DNA of 64,000 nucleotides from Candidatus Leptovillus gracilis. Lineage in GTDB: Bacteria > Chloroflexota > Anaerolineae > Promineifilales > Promineifilaceae. Under the pieces are notes generated by a model. It had not been told where the DNA came from. It worked only from the letters and a program-made list of their open reading frames with translations, and ran no database searches. This document shows, piece by piece, positions 52,026 to 60,583 of the stretch (its first letter is position 1; the number at the start of each line of letters is the position of its first letter). Location: contig JADJXA010000004.1 of assembly GCA_016716065.1 (NCBI GenBank), positions 310,001-374,000 on the forward strand. Direction: 5' to 3'. A program made the position numbers and the translations under genes.

Positions 52026-52751
52026 TTAACCCCACTCTCCAATGAATTGCATAATCAGGGCGGCGCTGACGACAGCGGCCGTTTCCGCGCGCAGGATGCG
52101 TGGCCCAAGTGTAACAGGAATGGCGTTGTGGGCACGGCCGTTGGCCACCTCCGCTTCTGTCCAACCACCCTCAGGCCCGATGAACAGCGCGATGGTAGAC
52201 GGCCGTTTTCCCCCAAACATCGTACCCAACACCGTGCCTATCGTCTCCGCCGCCGTCCCTTCCCAGGGCAGCAGGGCAATGTCCGCGGCGGCGGCTTGCT
52301 GCCAGGCGTCAGCCAGGCGCAGCGGCGGCGCTATTTCCGGGATACGGCCGCGGCGCGATTGTTCGGCGGCTTCGGTGAGGATGCGCTGCCAGCGGTCGCT
52401 CTTGTTGGGCGGGTGGGCCACGGCCCGCTCGGTGATCAGCGGCACAAAACGGGTGACGCCGATTTCTGTGCCCTTTTGCAGCACCCACTCAAAGTTGTCT
52501 CGCTTTAAGAGGGCCTGAAAAAGCGTTATTTGACTAGCGGGTTCGTTGGCGGCCGGCTGTTTGTGGTGGAGTACGGCCGTTACCCGCCGCCCGACTGCCA
52601 CCAACTCCGCCTCATACTGCCAGCCTGCATTGTCCAGCACCACCACCCGCGCGCCAACCGGCAGGCGCAGCACGCGCCCAATCTGGTGCGCCTGCTCGCT
52701 AGAAAACTCAGCTTGGTCAGACTGAATGTCGGTGACGAAGAAGTGGTGCAT
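52026..52751 (-). CDS. rsmE: 16S rRNA (uracil1498-N3)-methyltransferase
   Basis: 241 aa. N-terminal PUA-like domain (HQIGRVLRLPVGARVVVLD) and SPOUT methyltransferase: GTEIGVTRFVPLITERAV, FIGPEGGWTEAEV, LGPRILRAETAAVVSAAL. It methylates U1498. It lies 42 bases downstream of the first Arm-type methyltransferase, and the four minus-strand genes form a probable rRNA-modification operon. Confidence 0.95.
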   Translation of the reverse strand: MHHFFVTDIQSDQAEFSSEQAHQIGRVLRLPVGARVVVLDNAGWQYEAELVAVGRRVTAVLHHKQPAANEPASQITLFQALLKRDNFEWVLQKGTEIGVTRFVPLITERAVAHPPNKSDRWQRILTEAAEQSRRGRIPEIAPPLRLADAWQQAAAADIALLPWEGTAAETIGTVLGTMFGGKRPSTIALFIGPEGGWTEAEVANGRAHNAIPVTLGPRILRAETAAVVSAALIMQFIGEWG

Positions 52752-52793
52752 GAGAGCGAGAGCTAGAGCGAGAGGAAGAGGAAGAATTGTCCT

Positions 52794-53612
52794 CTAGCTG
52801 TCGCTCCTTCCTTTATCAATGCAAAATACCAACTCGCCCTCGAACAGAAGCTCGGTGGCGGGCCAGGAGTGGTTGGCGATGAGTTGGGCCATGAATTCGC
52901 GGTAACGGTTGGTTAAGTTACGGCCGCCGTGGGTGCTGACGGCCGGAAAAGAGACCACCAGCCAACGCACGTTGAGCGCTTCCAGCAGCGGCCGTCCCAA
53001 ATCGCCATAGTTGCGGGCAAAACGGGGCATTTCCTTGAGGAAAAGGGCCACGTCGGCCGTTTCCTGGGGGAAGGTGTGGGCCACGTCTTGCACGCGGGCC
53101 AGGGGCGGCAGCCCTTGCAGCCGGAAATAATGGTTCAGGAAATCAATGCGCGGCTCGTGGATGTCGTAGGCGTAAAACTGGGCGCCGGCCGGCAAATCCA
53201 TCCAGGGGTAGGCCAGCGGATTCAGCCCACAGGCGATGTCTAACAGGCTGGACGGCCGTCCGGTGACGGCGAAAATCTGGTGGTAGAAGCTGTCCAACAG
53301 CGGCAGCCGCTCCCGTGTGGACAGGTGGGCGTGCATAATGTCGGCGCAGGCGGCTTTGATTTGCGCCGGGTCGGCGGTGGCGAAGACGGCCGTCAACTGC
53401 TCTTGCGCCGCTGCATAATCGGGGTCGCCCAGGTAGGGGGCCATAATGCTGTGCAGCTGCGCCCGTACCGCTTTGATGGCCTGTTTGGGCTTTTTGTAGC
53501 GATGCAGCGCATCTATCGCCAACTCGCGGATGGTGGCCTCGCTGGTGTCGGCATATTTTTTGGATTGTTTGACGGCCGTGACGACCGTCTCGATAGCTGT
53601 TTCGTCAACCAT
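52794..53612 (-). CDS. 16S rRNA methyltransferase, ArmA/Rmt (FmrO, PF07091) family, copy 1
   Basis: 272 aa. An N-terminal helical domain (about 1-105, with HLSTRERLPLLDSFYHQIF) is followed by SAM motif I SSLLDIACGLNPLAYPWMDL and the family motif VVSFPAVSTHGGRNLTNRY. Known members methylate N7 of G1405 in 16S rRNA and give high resistance to 4,6-disubstituted deoxystreptamine aminoglycosides. Activity here is inferred, not shown. A near neighbour is a second homologue, with rsmE downstream. The ATG has no clear ribosome-binding site. Confidence 0.82.
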   Translation of the reverse strand: MVDETAIETVVTAVKQSKKYADTSEATIRELAIDALHRYKKPKQAIKAVRAQLHSIMAPYLGDPDYAAAQEQLTAVFATADPAQIKAACADIMHAHLSTRERLPLLDSFYHQIFAVTGRPSSLLDIACGLNPLAYPWMDLPAGAQFYAYDIHEPRIDFLNHYFRLQGLPPLARVQDVAHTFPQETADVALFLKEMPRFARNYGDLGRPLLEALNVRWLVVSFPAVSTHGGRNLTNRYREFMAQLIANHSWPATELLFEGELVFCIDKGRSDS

Positions 53613-53686
53613 GAGGGGAATTTATTACAAAGGAACGAAGAGACAAAGAAGATTCTTTGCTCCTCATGTCCCTTTGTTCCTTTGTA

Positions 53687-54490
53687 TTAAACATTCTTCT
53701 CCACCAAAAAGGCTAATTCGTTCACAAATTCAAAGCGCCGCACCTGCCAGTTTCGCCCGGCACGCCAGGCGGCAAACTGCGCCTCGTAATTTTCCACCAT
53801 GCCCTTGTTGCGTCCACCCAGGCTTTTAGCCGGGAAGCTGATTAGCAGGTATTGGGCTTGTAAAGAATCTAGCAGGCGGGGCACGGCCGTTTTGTCTACC
53901 TGCGCCAGCACCGGCAGCGTCTTCAGCAACAAAACCAGGTCCACCGCCGCAAAAGAGACCGGTCCCGCCGCGTCGGCCACCTGCGCCGCGCCACGAATGC
54001 CCATCAGGGCCAGCCAATCGCCCAAAAAAGCCATCATGTCGGTGTAAATGTCCACTGCCAGATACGTTGTGTTTGGGCCAAAGGGCATCCAGGGCCAGGC
54101 CAGCGGATTCAAGCCGCAGGCCAGGTCCAACACGCTGCCGATGGGCGGCAGTCCGGCCAGGGTGGTGGTGTAAAATGTATCCAACAGCGGCAGCCGCTCT
54201 TGTGTAGACGTGTGCAGCCGCATCACCTCGGCCAGTGTTTCTTTTTGCGCCGCTGCGCCGCTGTGTTGGGCTTCTGTCAGGCGGGCCAATGCTTTGCCGT
54301 AATCAATCTTTGCATCCAGATACGCCCCGCCAATTTGGTGGAGTTTGTTTTTGGTTGCTTTAAGGGCTTCTTTCTGGCGCGGCCGTTTGCCCAATTCCTC
54401 AGCCCCAACGCGGCGCACCAGGTCAGGGCTGAGGGCGTGGTATTTGCTGGTGGCGAGAACGGCCGTTACCAATTCATCCAATGTGTCCAT
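53687..54490 (-). CDS. 16S rRNA methyltransferase, ArmA/Rmt (FmrO, PF07091) family, copy 2
   Basis: 267 aa from ATG 54490 (MDTLDELVTAVLATSKYHALSPDLV); the longer frame enters the tRNA gene. Same layout as copy 1: HTSTQERLPLLDTFYTTTL, GSVLDLACGLNPLAWPW, LLLKTLPVLAQVD and LISFPAKSLGGRNKGMVENYEAQF. This copy keeps the S-L-x-GR and NKGM block closer to characterised enzymes. Copies 1 and 2 are diverged paralogues 74 bases apart. Whether one has changed target base is open. Confidence 0.82.
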   Translation of the reverse strand: MDTLDELVTAVLATSKYHALSPDLVRRVGAEELGKRPRQKEALKATKNKLHQIGGAYLDAKIDYGKALARLTEAQHSGAAAQKETLAEVMRLHTSTQERLPLLDTFYTTTLAGLPPIGSVLDLACGLNPLAWPWMPFGPNTTYLAVDIYTDMMAFLGDWLALMGIRGAAQVADAAGPVSFAAVDLVLLLKTLPVLAQVDKTAVPRLLDSLQAQYLLISFPAKSLGGRNKGMVENYEAQFAAWRAGRNWQVRRFEFVNELAFLVEKNV

Positions 54491-54589
54491 CGCTAAAGGG
54501 ATTCGCAACGATTTACCAGGGCGGGCGCGGAGATTAGCAGCTAAATCACTCTGTTCTCCTGTTTCTATGGCCAGCAAGGTGCAGTTTAA

Positions 54590-54616
54590 AACAAAAATGA
54601 CGGCCGTGGCCGTCAT
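54590..54616 (-). terminator. Terminator of the tRNA-Val transcript
   Basis: On the minus strand, ATGACGGCC AC GGCCGTCAT forms a 9-bp stem followed by TTTTTGTTTT. It contains an ACGGCCGT octamer. It lies just past the tRNA 3' end. Confidence 0.8.
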
Positions 54617-54622
54617 CAAACA

Positions 54623-54696
<74 letters not shown>

Positions 54697-55069
54697 GACT
54701 GCCGTTTATAAGCAGGACAAAATTATAACAGGCTTCCGCGAAGCGTCAACGGCTGAGAAAATTTCTTCAGCAATTCTCAATTTAAAATCCAGCCGTAGGG
54801 GCGGGACAGGCGGTGCAACATTTTCGCCAATCACCAATGCCTTGCCTCCCGCCTGTCGCGCCCCTCTTTGGGTCCTATTGGGCGAGACGGCGCGGGAAAA
54901 TGCCGTTTGCTGCGGCTGTTATCTGTCTGCGCCGTCCCGCCCCTACTATACCATCAGAGCAAATTGGGAATTGCTGAAATTTCTTGTTCCGCGCTCTTAT
55001 CCCCAAGTTGGGTAAGTTATGGTATAGTTGCCACGACCAAAGGCACACATTCACCAGGACGGTGCGGCA
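54697..55069. repeat. Gene-free interval with nested inverted repeats
   Basis: GTAGGGGCGGGAC (54795-54807) is mirrored at 54934-54946. Within it, GGGGCGGGACAGGCGG (54798-54813) is mirrored with one mismatch at 54849-54864. The pattern is MITE-like. TATAGT at 55023-55028 may be a -10 for the SPFH operon. No gene seen. Confidence 0.6.
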
Positions 55070-56326
55070 TTGAGCAAAGGGCAGGGAACCCCGACTAAAC
55101 AACGAGTTGAATTTGGCGTTGCCGGTCTGATAATTGCCATGATGTTGGCCGGCGCCGTTGGTTATCTGCTGGCGGATGCCACTGGCTACCGGTTCCGGCA
55201 GTATGGCGCGTTTTGGTGGGCAACGGCCGTATTCGTCACCTTCCTTTTGGGGATGCTCTATTATGCCATTTTTGTCCTGCCCATCCCCGGCAGCGAAGGT
55301 TGGGCCGAGGGACTGCGCCTGCTGTGGCGCAACTATCTCACCCCACCGCGCCGCCCGGCGGCCAACACGGCCCAGGCCCGCCGCACGGCAAAAACGGCCG
55401 TGCCCCCCCATTTGGCCCATCTCCCTCCCAGCTTCGTCACCCTGCGCAGCGGCATTGGTCGCAGCCATCAGGCGTTTGCCCTGGTCAAAGGTTCCAGTTA
55501 TGCGCGGCCGGCCGGTCCCGGTTTTGTCGTCCTCTACAAAGGCGAATCTGTCTCCCAGGTCATAGACCTGCGCCGCCATACCCGCTCCCAGCGCGTGAAG
55601 GCCAATACCCGCGACGGCATTCCGGTGGAACTAGACGTATTTGTCCTCTTCCGCATCTGGCAGCAAGAGCCAGACCTGAGTCCAGATAATCTCGTTTATC
55701 CCTATGATTCAGATGCACTTTTTCAGGTGAGTTATGCCAGCAGCGTGGACCCCACCGATACGCTGCGCCGCTGGTCGAGCCAGGTTGTCCCCCGCGCCGC
55801 CGCCATGTTGGTCATGGAAATTGCCCAATACGCACTGGATGAATTTTACCAGGTAGACGCCAATGGCTTTGGCCCCCTGAACGAAATCCGGCAGCGCGTG
55901 CAGCGCAACCTGGAACAAAACGACGGGCTGGCCGGGATAGAGATTTTGAATGTGGGGACCAGCAAACTGATCTTGCCGCCAGAGGTGGCCGGGCAGCGCA
56001 TCAAACAATGGCAGGTCCGCTGGCAGCGCGACATTTCGATCAAGCGGGCGGCCGGCGACGCTGAAGTGGAACGCCGTCTCAAACAGGCGCGGGCGCGGGC
56101 GCAGATTGAAATCATAGACAACATTACCCAAAGCATCCTCTCCATGCGGCGCAGCGACGACGTAAACCTGACCGAAGTGATTACCCTGCGTATGATCGAA
56201 GCGTTTGAAGAGGCGGTGGCCGATGTGTCTACCCAGGCCCTTATTCCCCAGCCGGTGTTAACCAGCATTGTGGACAGCTCGCGGGAAATGCTCACCTGGA
56301 TGGAAGCGCAAGAGGAGTCGCCATGA
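55070..56326 (+). CDS. SPFH/Band-7-like membrane protein 1
   Basis: About 418 aa. The start is uncertain: in-frame TTG codons at 55028 and 55070 and no good ATG before the first helix. Two N-terminal helices (VAGLIIAMMLAGAVGYLLA; WWATAVFVTFLLGMLYYAIFVL) lead to a Pro/Arg-rich loop and an SPFH-like domain (FALVKGSSYARPAGPGFVVLYKGESV, RSQRVKANTRDGIPVELDVFVLFRIW). A helical coiled coil follows (ISIKRAAGDAEVERRLKQARARAQIEI). Such proteins form oligomeric membrane microdomains. ATGA overlap with protein 2 implies a hetero-oligomer. Confidence 0.78.
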   Translation: MSKGQGTPTKQRVEFGVAGLIIAMMLAGAVGYLLADATGYRFRQYGAFWWATAVFVTFLLGMLYYAIFVLPIPGSEGWAEGLRLLWRNYLTPPRRPAANTAQARRTAKTAVPPHLAHLPPSFVTLRSGIGRSHQAFALVKGSSYARPAGPGFVVLYKGESVSQVIDLRRHTRSQRVKANTRDGIPVELDVFVLFRIWQQEPDLSPDNLVYPYDSDALFQVSYASSVDPTDTLRRWSSQVVPRAAAMLVMEIAQYALDEFYQVDANGFGPLNEIRQRVQRNLEQNDGLAGIEILNVGTSKLILPPEVAGQRIKQWQVRWQRDISIKRAAGDAEVERRLKQARARAQIEIIDNITQSILSMRRSDDVNLTEVITLRMIEAFEEAVADVSTQALIPQPVLTSIVDSSREMLTWMEAQEESP

Positions 56327-57669
56327 GACGCCGCCAGACGGCCCCGGCTCCTTATAATTCGCTGCCGGTCTCGCGCGCCGCGTTTCTGGCTATTTTGGTC
56401 GTTGCTATGCTGCTTTATTGGGTGGCCGCCCATTATCTGGAACGGCTGGACCTGACGGCGTCGTTGAACACGCGCTGGCAAACCTGGCTGCCTGGTTTGC
56501 CGCCTTTGCCGATGCCTTTTGTGGTGCTGGCTGAATTTTTCCATCCGCGGGTGCTGCGTCATTTTATCCCGGTGTTCACCGGTTGGGTGTTGGCGTACCT
56601 GGCGGCGGCCAGCCTGCTGCGGGTGTTGTATGATTTGCCAGACAGCGCCACAGCGCGGCGCTTTTTAAGCCGCCTGGTGGGCGAAGCGGCGCAGGAGCCG
56701 GCCGTGGCTGTGTCTGCTAATACGTTGGCAAAACTGCGCCAGAGTTCGGAGCTGCTGCGGGTGGGTGGGCCGGGCCTGGTGCAAATTCCGGCCGGGGAAG
56801 TGGGGGTGACTGAGGTGAACGGCCGTTTCCATCGTCTTATCCCCTCCGGCAAACAGAAAATCGGCCGTTTTGAATACATCCATGCCCTTCTGGATTTACG
56901 CACCCAGGAACGGCATCTTAGCGAAACGCCGCTTGTTACCCGCGATGGCATAGACATGACTGCCGACGTAATCCTCGTCTTTCGCATTGACACTGGTGGC
57001 CTTCTGCCCACCCGTGAAAATCCTTTCCCCTACAACCCGGAAGCCGTCCGTCTGGCCGCCTATGCCGAGATCAACCGCGACGTCGAACACAGCTTCACCT
57101 GGCAAGATGCGCCGGGCAACATGGCGCGCGGCCTCCTGGCCGGCATCGTCGCCAAATATCCGTTGGATGAACTGCTTCATCCCCAGGGGCGGCGCGAACC
57201 ATACCTGACGTTAAGCCAGGAATTGGAGCGCCTGCTGCGCATAGCACTGGAGGACATCGGCGTTGATCTGCTCAGCGCCCACATTGGCCGCCTGGAAGCG
57301 CCACCAGAAGCTCACCAGCAATACTTTGAGCGCTGGAAAGCCGACCTGGAAACAGACGCCCAACTCATGCTGGCCGATGGGCAGGCCAACGCTTTGTCGG
57401 AGACAGAAATCGCCCGCGCCGAGGCGGAACTGCTAATGATTCAGGCCATCCTGGAAGGGCTGGATAATGCCCGACGCGCCGGCGGCGTGGGCACGATGCG
57501 GGAAGTGGTGGCCCTGCGCATGATCGAAGCGTTGGAAAAAATGGCGCGCCAATCGCAGCAGTTTCAGGCGCTGCCGGCCAGCCTGATGCCGCAGTTGGTG
57601 GACTGGCAGCGGCAGCTGCGCACCGGGCGTTTGCCTGAGCAGCGCCAAGAGGGCCAACAAGCGCCATGA
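56323..57669 (+). CDS. SPFH/Band-7-like membrane protein 2
   Basis: 448 aa. Two N-terminal helices (AAFLAILVVAMLLYWVAAHYL; IPVFTGWVLAYLAAASLLRVL) precede an SPFH-like core (GGPGLVQIPAGEVGVTEVNGRFHRLIPSG, LVTRDGIDMTADVILVFRID) and a C-terminal helical region with SETEIARAEAELLMIQAILEGLDNARRAG. It is a clear paralogue of protein 1 in architecture, including the ending VALRMIEALEKM versus ITLRMIEAFEEA. Starts and stops overlap both neighbours by four bases. Confidence 0.78.
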   Translation: MRRRQTAPAPYNSLPVSRAAFLAILVVAMLLYWVAAHYLERLDLTASLNTRWQTWLPGLPPLPMPFVVLAEFFHPRVLRHFIPVFTGWVLAYLAAASLLRVLYDLPDSATARRFLSRLVGEAAQEPAVAVSANTLAKLRQSSELLRVGGPGLVQIPAGEVGVTEVNGRFHRLIPSGKQKIGRFEYIHALLDLRTQERHLSETPLVTRDGIDMTADVILVFRIDTGGLLPTRENPFPYNPEAVRLAAYAEINRDVEHSFTWQDAPGNMARGLLAGIVAKYPLDELLHPQGRREPYLTLSQELERLLRIALEDIGVDLLSAHIGRLEAPPEAHQQYFERWKADLETDAQLMLADGQANALSETEIARAEAELLMIQAILEGLDNARRAGGVGTMREVVALRMIEALEKMARQSQQFQALPASLMPQLVDWQRQLRTGRLPEQRQEGQQAP

Positions 57670-58886
57670 CATCCCACTCCCCGGCCATAACGCTCCCCTC
57701 CGCCGATGATCTGGAGACGCTGCTGGAGATGTTGTATCCCGACCCACCGCTGGTGGATATTTTGACGCTGAAAGAATTTAAGTATCGCTTTCGTTTTAGC
57801 GGATTGGGGGTGGGGGCGGTGGCGGCGCTGGAGCAGTCGCAGCGCGTTTCCCGCGCTATTGGCGATTATGATCAGATGGGGTTGAGCGAATTTTATAATG
57901 GCCTGATCTATCTGTACGCCGGGCAGTTTTTGGGCGCGCTGCCCTATTTTGCCGAGGCGCGCCGTTATTGGGATTTTGCCAATCGGGCGGCGGCCGTTTG
58001 TCTGGCTTATTTTGCCCAGGCTGTGGCGCAGCAGGGCGCGTATCATTTTGAGCTGGCGCTGACTTATTATGGCAAGACGGAAAAACGCCTGGCGCAGTTT
58101 CCGGTGGATGATGTGACCAGCCAGCATGGGCCGTTTTGGCGCGCCCTGCGGGCGCAGTTGGCCGCCGGGCGTCAGGCGGTGCTGCGGCAAATGCGAGGGG
58201 ATGTCCATGAGGAAACAACTGGCGACGCGCCGGCCGCATCGGCCCCGCCCTCGGTCCAACCCCAGACCGATGGCGAAGCGCCCACGCCGGTTATCGCGCC
58301 GTCGCTGGAGATACGGCCGTCTGCCCCACCGCCCACTCCCCCAACCACTGTCCGGGCCACGGCCGGCTTGCCCATCATCAAATTGTCGCCGGAAACGGCC
58401 GTTCACCGGGAACCAGGCAGCGCGCCATCCCCCGCCGCCCCTGTGCCTATCCCCGACCACCAAAACCTGAACGATCACCTCATTTGGATGAAACCCGACC
58501 CGGCCGATTGGCCGCAGGTGCAGACCCTTTTTCCCGATATTTCCGCCGAAACGCGCATCCTGGTAGACCGGCGCTTCGACAATTATCCCATTCGCCCCGG
58601 CGACCTGGTGATTGTGGATGATGCGGCCGGCGCGGGCATTGTGCCGGTGCAGCCAGAGCAGCCGCCCATGGCCACGCGCTACCCCTCGCCCATCTTCCTG
58701 GGCAAAATTGAGCATCCGCCACCGCCAAACCAGATTGCGCGGGCGCAGGGGGCCGATCATGGCAAAGGCAGCGTCAAATTGTCGCCAGATCAGGAGCGCC
58801 CATTGTACGCTGACGATATTATTGGTATTGTTATCGGCATTTGGGTGGGACTAAAAGGGCCGCAGTGGGTTTCAAGGGAGAAATAA
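57666..58886 (+). CDS. TPR-like protein with long Pro-rich linker and C-terminal beta domain
   Basis: 406 aa, no membrane helix. Residues about 20-175 are TPR-like helices (GDYDQMGLSEFYNGLIYLYAGQFLGALPYFAEARRYW). A Pro/Ala-rich linker spans about 180-265. The C-terminal domain (RILVDRRFDNYPIRPGDLVIVDDAAGAGIV, then DDIIGIVIGIWVG) has an S24/LexA-like outline but no evident Ser-Lys dyad. It overlaps SPFH protein 2 by ATGA and is probably a soluble partner of that membrane complex. Function unknown. Confidence 0.68.
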   Translation: MTSHSPAITLPSADDLETLLEMLYPDPPLVDILTLKEFKYRFRFSGLGVGAVAALEQSQRVSRAIGDYDQMGLSEFYNGLIYLYAGQFLGALPYFAEARRYWDFANRAAAVCLAYFAQAVAQQGAYHFELALTYYGKTEKRLAQFPVDDVTSQHGPFWRALRAQLAAGRQAVLRQMRGDVHEETTGDAPAASAPPSVQPQTDGEAPTPVIAPSLEIRPSAPPPTPPTTVRATAGLPIIKLSPETAVHREPGSAPSPAAPVPIPDHQNLNDHLIWMKPDPADWPQVQTLFPDISAETRILVDRRFDNYPIRPGDLVIVDDAAGAGIVPVQPEQPPMATRYPSPIFLGKIEHPPPPNQIARAQGADHGKGSVKLSPDQERPLYADDIIGIVIGIWVGLKGPQWVSREK

Positions 58887-58887
58887 T

Positions 58888-59817
58888 ATGGGCGAACACA
58901 TTTTGGTCATCGGGGCGACGTTGTTGGATACCAAAGGCAAACCGCTGGCCGGGTTGCAGCCGGGCACGTCTAATCCGGCCGACGTGCGCATTACGCGCGG
59001 CGGCACGGCGCGTAACGTGGCGGAAAACCTGGGGCGGTTGGGCGCAGATGTGATTCTGATTTCGGCCGTTGGTCGGGATGTGATTGGCGACCAACTGCTG
59101 GCGCAGACGGCCGATGCCGGGGTGGATGTGAGCCATGTCTTGCAGGAGGCAGACTACCACACGGGCGCCTATCTGGCTGTATTGGAAGACGATGGCTCGC
59201 TCTCTGTGGCCCTGGATGACGTGAGCGTGATGCAAACCATCACCCCTGGCTACCTGCATCGTTTGCGGCGGTTGTTTCGCGACGCCTCGTTGATTATGAT
59301 GGATGGCAGCCTGACGCCGGACGCGATGAACACAGTGGACCGGTTGGCGGCGCAGTATGGCGTGCCGCTGTGCGCGGACCCGTCGTCGGCGCGGCTGGCG
59401 TATAAGTTACGGCCGTTTCTCTCCCATCTGCACCTTGTTGTCCCCAACCAGATGGAAGCGGCCGAATTGCTGCAAATTGATGTAACCGGGCACGATTCAG
59501 ACACCAGCCTCGACCTGGCCCGTATGTTGGTTCAGGCTGGGGTGCGAACGGCCGTGCTTACCCTGGCGAACTACGGCCTCAGCTACGCCACGTCCGACGA
59601 GGTGGGCTATCTGCCGGCCAGCTATGCCCACATCGTAGACAACACCGGAACCGGCGATGCTGTTACCGCGGCCATCATGTTTGGCATGTTAAACGACCTG
59701 CCGACCATCGAAGCCATTCGCCTGGGAGCCGCCGCCGCCAGCCTGACCGTGCAAACCAACGACACTGTCGTGCGCGATCTGAGCCTGGACATGTTGTACG
59801 ACCATTTGATTGTTTAA
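58888..59817 (+). CDS. PfkB-family carbohydrate kinase, pseudouridine kinase-like
   Basis: 309 aa. The N-terminal motif GGTARNVAENLGRLGADV and C-terminal HIVDNTGTGDAVTAAIMFGM (with the catalytic Asp and anion hole) define the ribokinase/PfkB fold. The ARNVAENL form resembles PsuK. No psuG is nearby, so the substrate is open (pseudouridine, a sugar or a nucleoside). It starts one base after the TPR gene's stop, so it is the last gene of the SPFH operon. Confidence 0.85.
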   Translation: MGEHILVIGATLLDTKGKPLAGLQPGTSNPADVRITRGGTARNVAENLGRLGADVILISAVGRDVIGDQLLAQTADAGVDVSHVLQEADYHTGAYLAVLEDDGSLSVALDDVSVMQTITPGYLHRLRRLFRDASLIMMDGSLTPDAMNTVDRLAAQYGVPLCADPSSARLAYKLRPFLSHLHLVVPNQMEAAELLQIDVTGHDSDTSLDLARMLVQAGVRTAVLTLANYGLSYATSDEVGYLPASYAHIVDNTGTGDAVTAAIMFGMLNDLPTIEAIRLGAAAASLTVQTNDTVVRDLSLDMLYDHLIV

Positions 59818-59822
59818 GGGGG

Positions 59823-59880
59823 AGTGGTTGGTTGGTTGTTTAGTATGTTAGCCAATTAGCCAACAAACTGCCAAACCAAT
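59823..59880. repeat. GGTTG/CCAA low-complexity inverted repeat after the kinase
   Basis: GGTTGGTTGGTTGTTTAGT on the left is loosely complementary to CCAACAAACTGCCAAACCAA on the right. It ends the SPFH operon and may terminate it. Confidence 0.5.
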
Positions 59881-59905
59881 CACCAGGGAGAACACATACG
59901 CAAAC

Positions 59906-60583
59906 ATGCTGCTAAACAACAACTTACTGGGCGTCATTGTCTGCTCACTCTACATTTTTAGCATCATTGGTCTGGCAGAACTGCTGCGCTGGTGGCGCGG
60001 TTACAGCAGCGGCTTTACGCGCAAAATCATCCACATCGGGGTGGGTATGATGACCTGGGTGCTGGTGTACCTGTTCACCTCGCCCTGGCCGTTTATTGGC
60101 ATGTGCCTGGTATTCGCCTTTCTGCTGTACCTGGATTACAAGTATGAATTGGTCCCGGCCATGGCCAGTACGGACAAATCGAACAAAGGCACCATTTATT
60201 TCCCGCTGGCGGCGGCCGCGGGCGTGTTGGCGTTTTGGCAGCAGCCCCCCTTGATGGTGGCGGCGCTGATGCCGCTGACCTGGGGCGATGGGTTGGCGCC
60301 GGTGGTGGGCAAGGCTTACGGCCGTCGCGCTTATTTTGTCGCTTCCCACATGCGTACCGTAGAAGGCTCGGCCGGCTTTTTTGTCTTTGGGCTGCTGTTT
60401 ACCTGGCTGGCCCTCTGGGTGATGCCGGGACCGCCCGCCATCACCGCGGCGGTGGCCTTTTTGCCCGCCCTGGTCATCACCTTTTGTACCACGCTCATTG
60501 AAGCGGTATCCATCAAAGGTATTGATAACCTGACGATCACCGCCGCTGCCATTTTTCTCCTCTACTTCTGGCCCTTTTTATGA
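59906..60583 (+). CDS. Polyprenol/phytol/diacylglycerol-kinase-like membrane protein
   Basis: 225 aa with about six to seven helices. The family motifs FTRKIIHIGVGMMTW, ALMPLTWGDGLAPVVGKAYGRR, and STDKSNKGT and EGSAGFFVFG are all visible; these match CTP-dependent dolichol/phytol-kinase-type enzymes. It phosphorylates an isoprenoid or lipid alcohol in the membrane. The substrate could be a glycan-carrier lipid, given the polysaccharide genes in the window. Its last bases overlap the HAD gene (ATGA). Confidence 0.82.
   Translation: MLLNNNLLGVIVCSLYIFSIIGLAELLRWWRGYSSGFTRKIIHIGVGMMTWVLVYLFTSPWPFIGMCLVFAFLLYLDYKYELVPAMASTDKSNKGTIYFPLAAAAGVLAFWQQPPLMVAALMPLTWGDGLAPVVGKAYGRRAYFVASHMRTVEGSAGFFVFGLLFTWLALWVMPGPPAITAAVAFLPALVITFCTTLIEAVSIKGIDNLTITAAAIFLLYFWPFL

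Noticed and set aside
57666..58886. Assignment of the SPFH-operon third gene as a LexA/S24 peptidase
   Set aside because: The C-terminal fold outline is suggestive but no Ser-Lys dyad is visible and the N-terminus is TPR-like.
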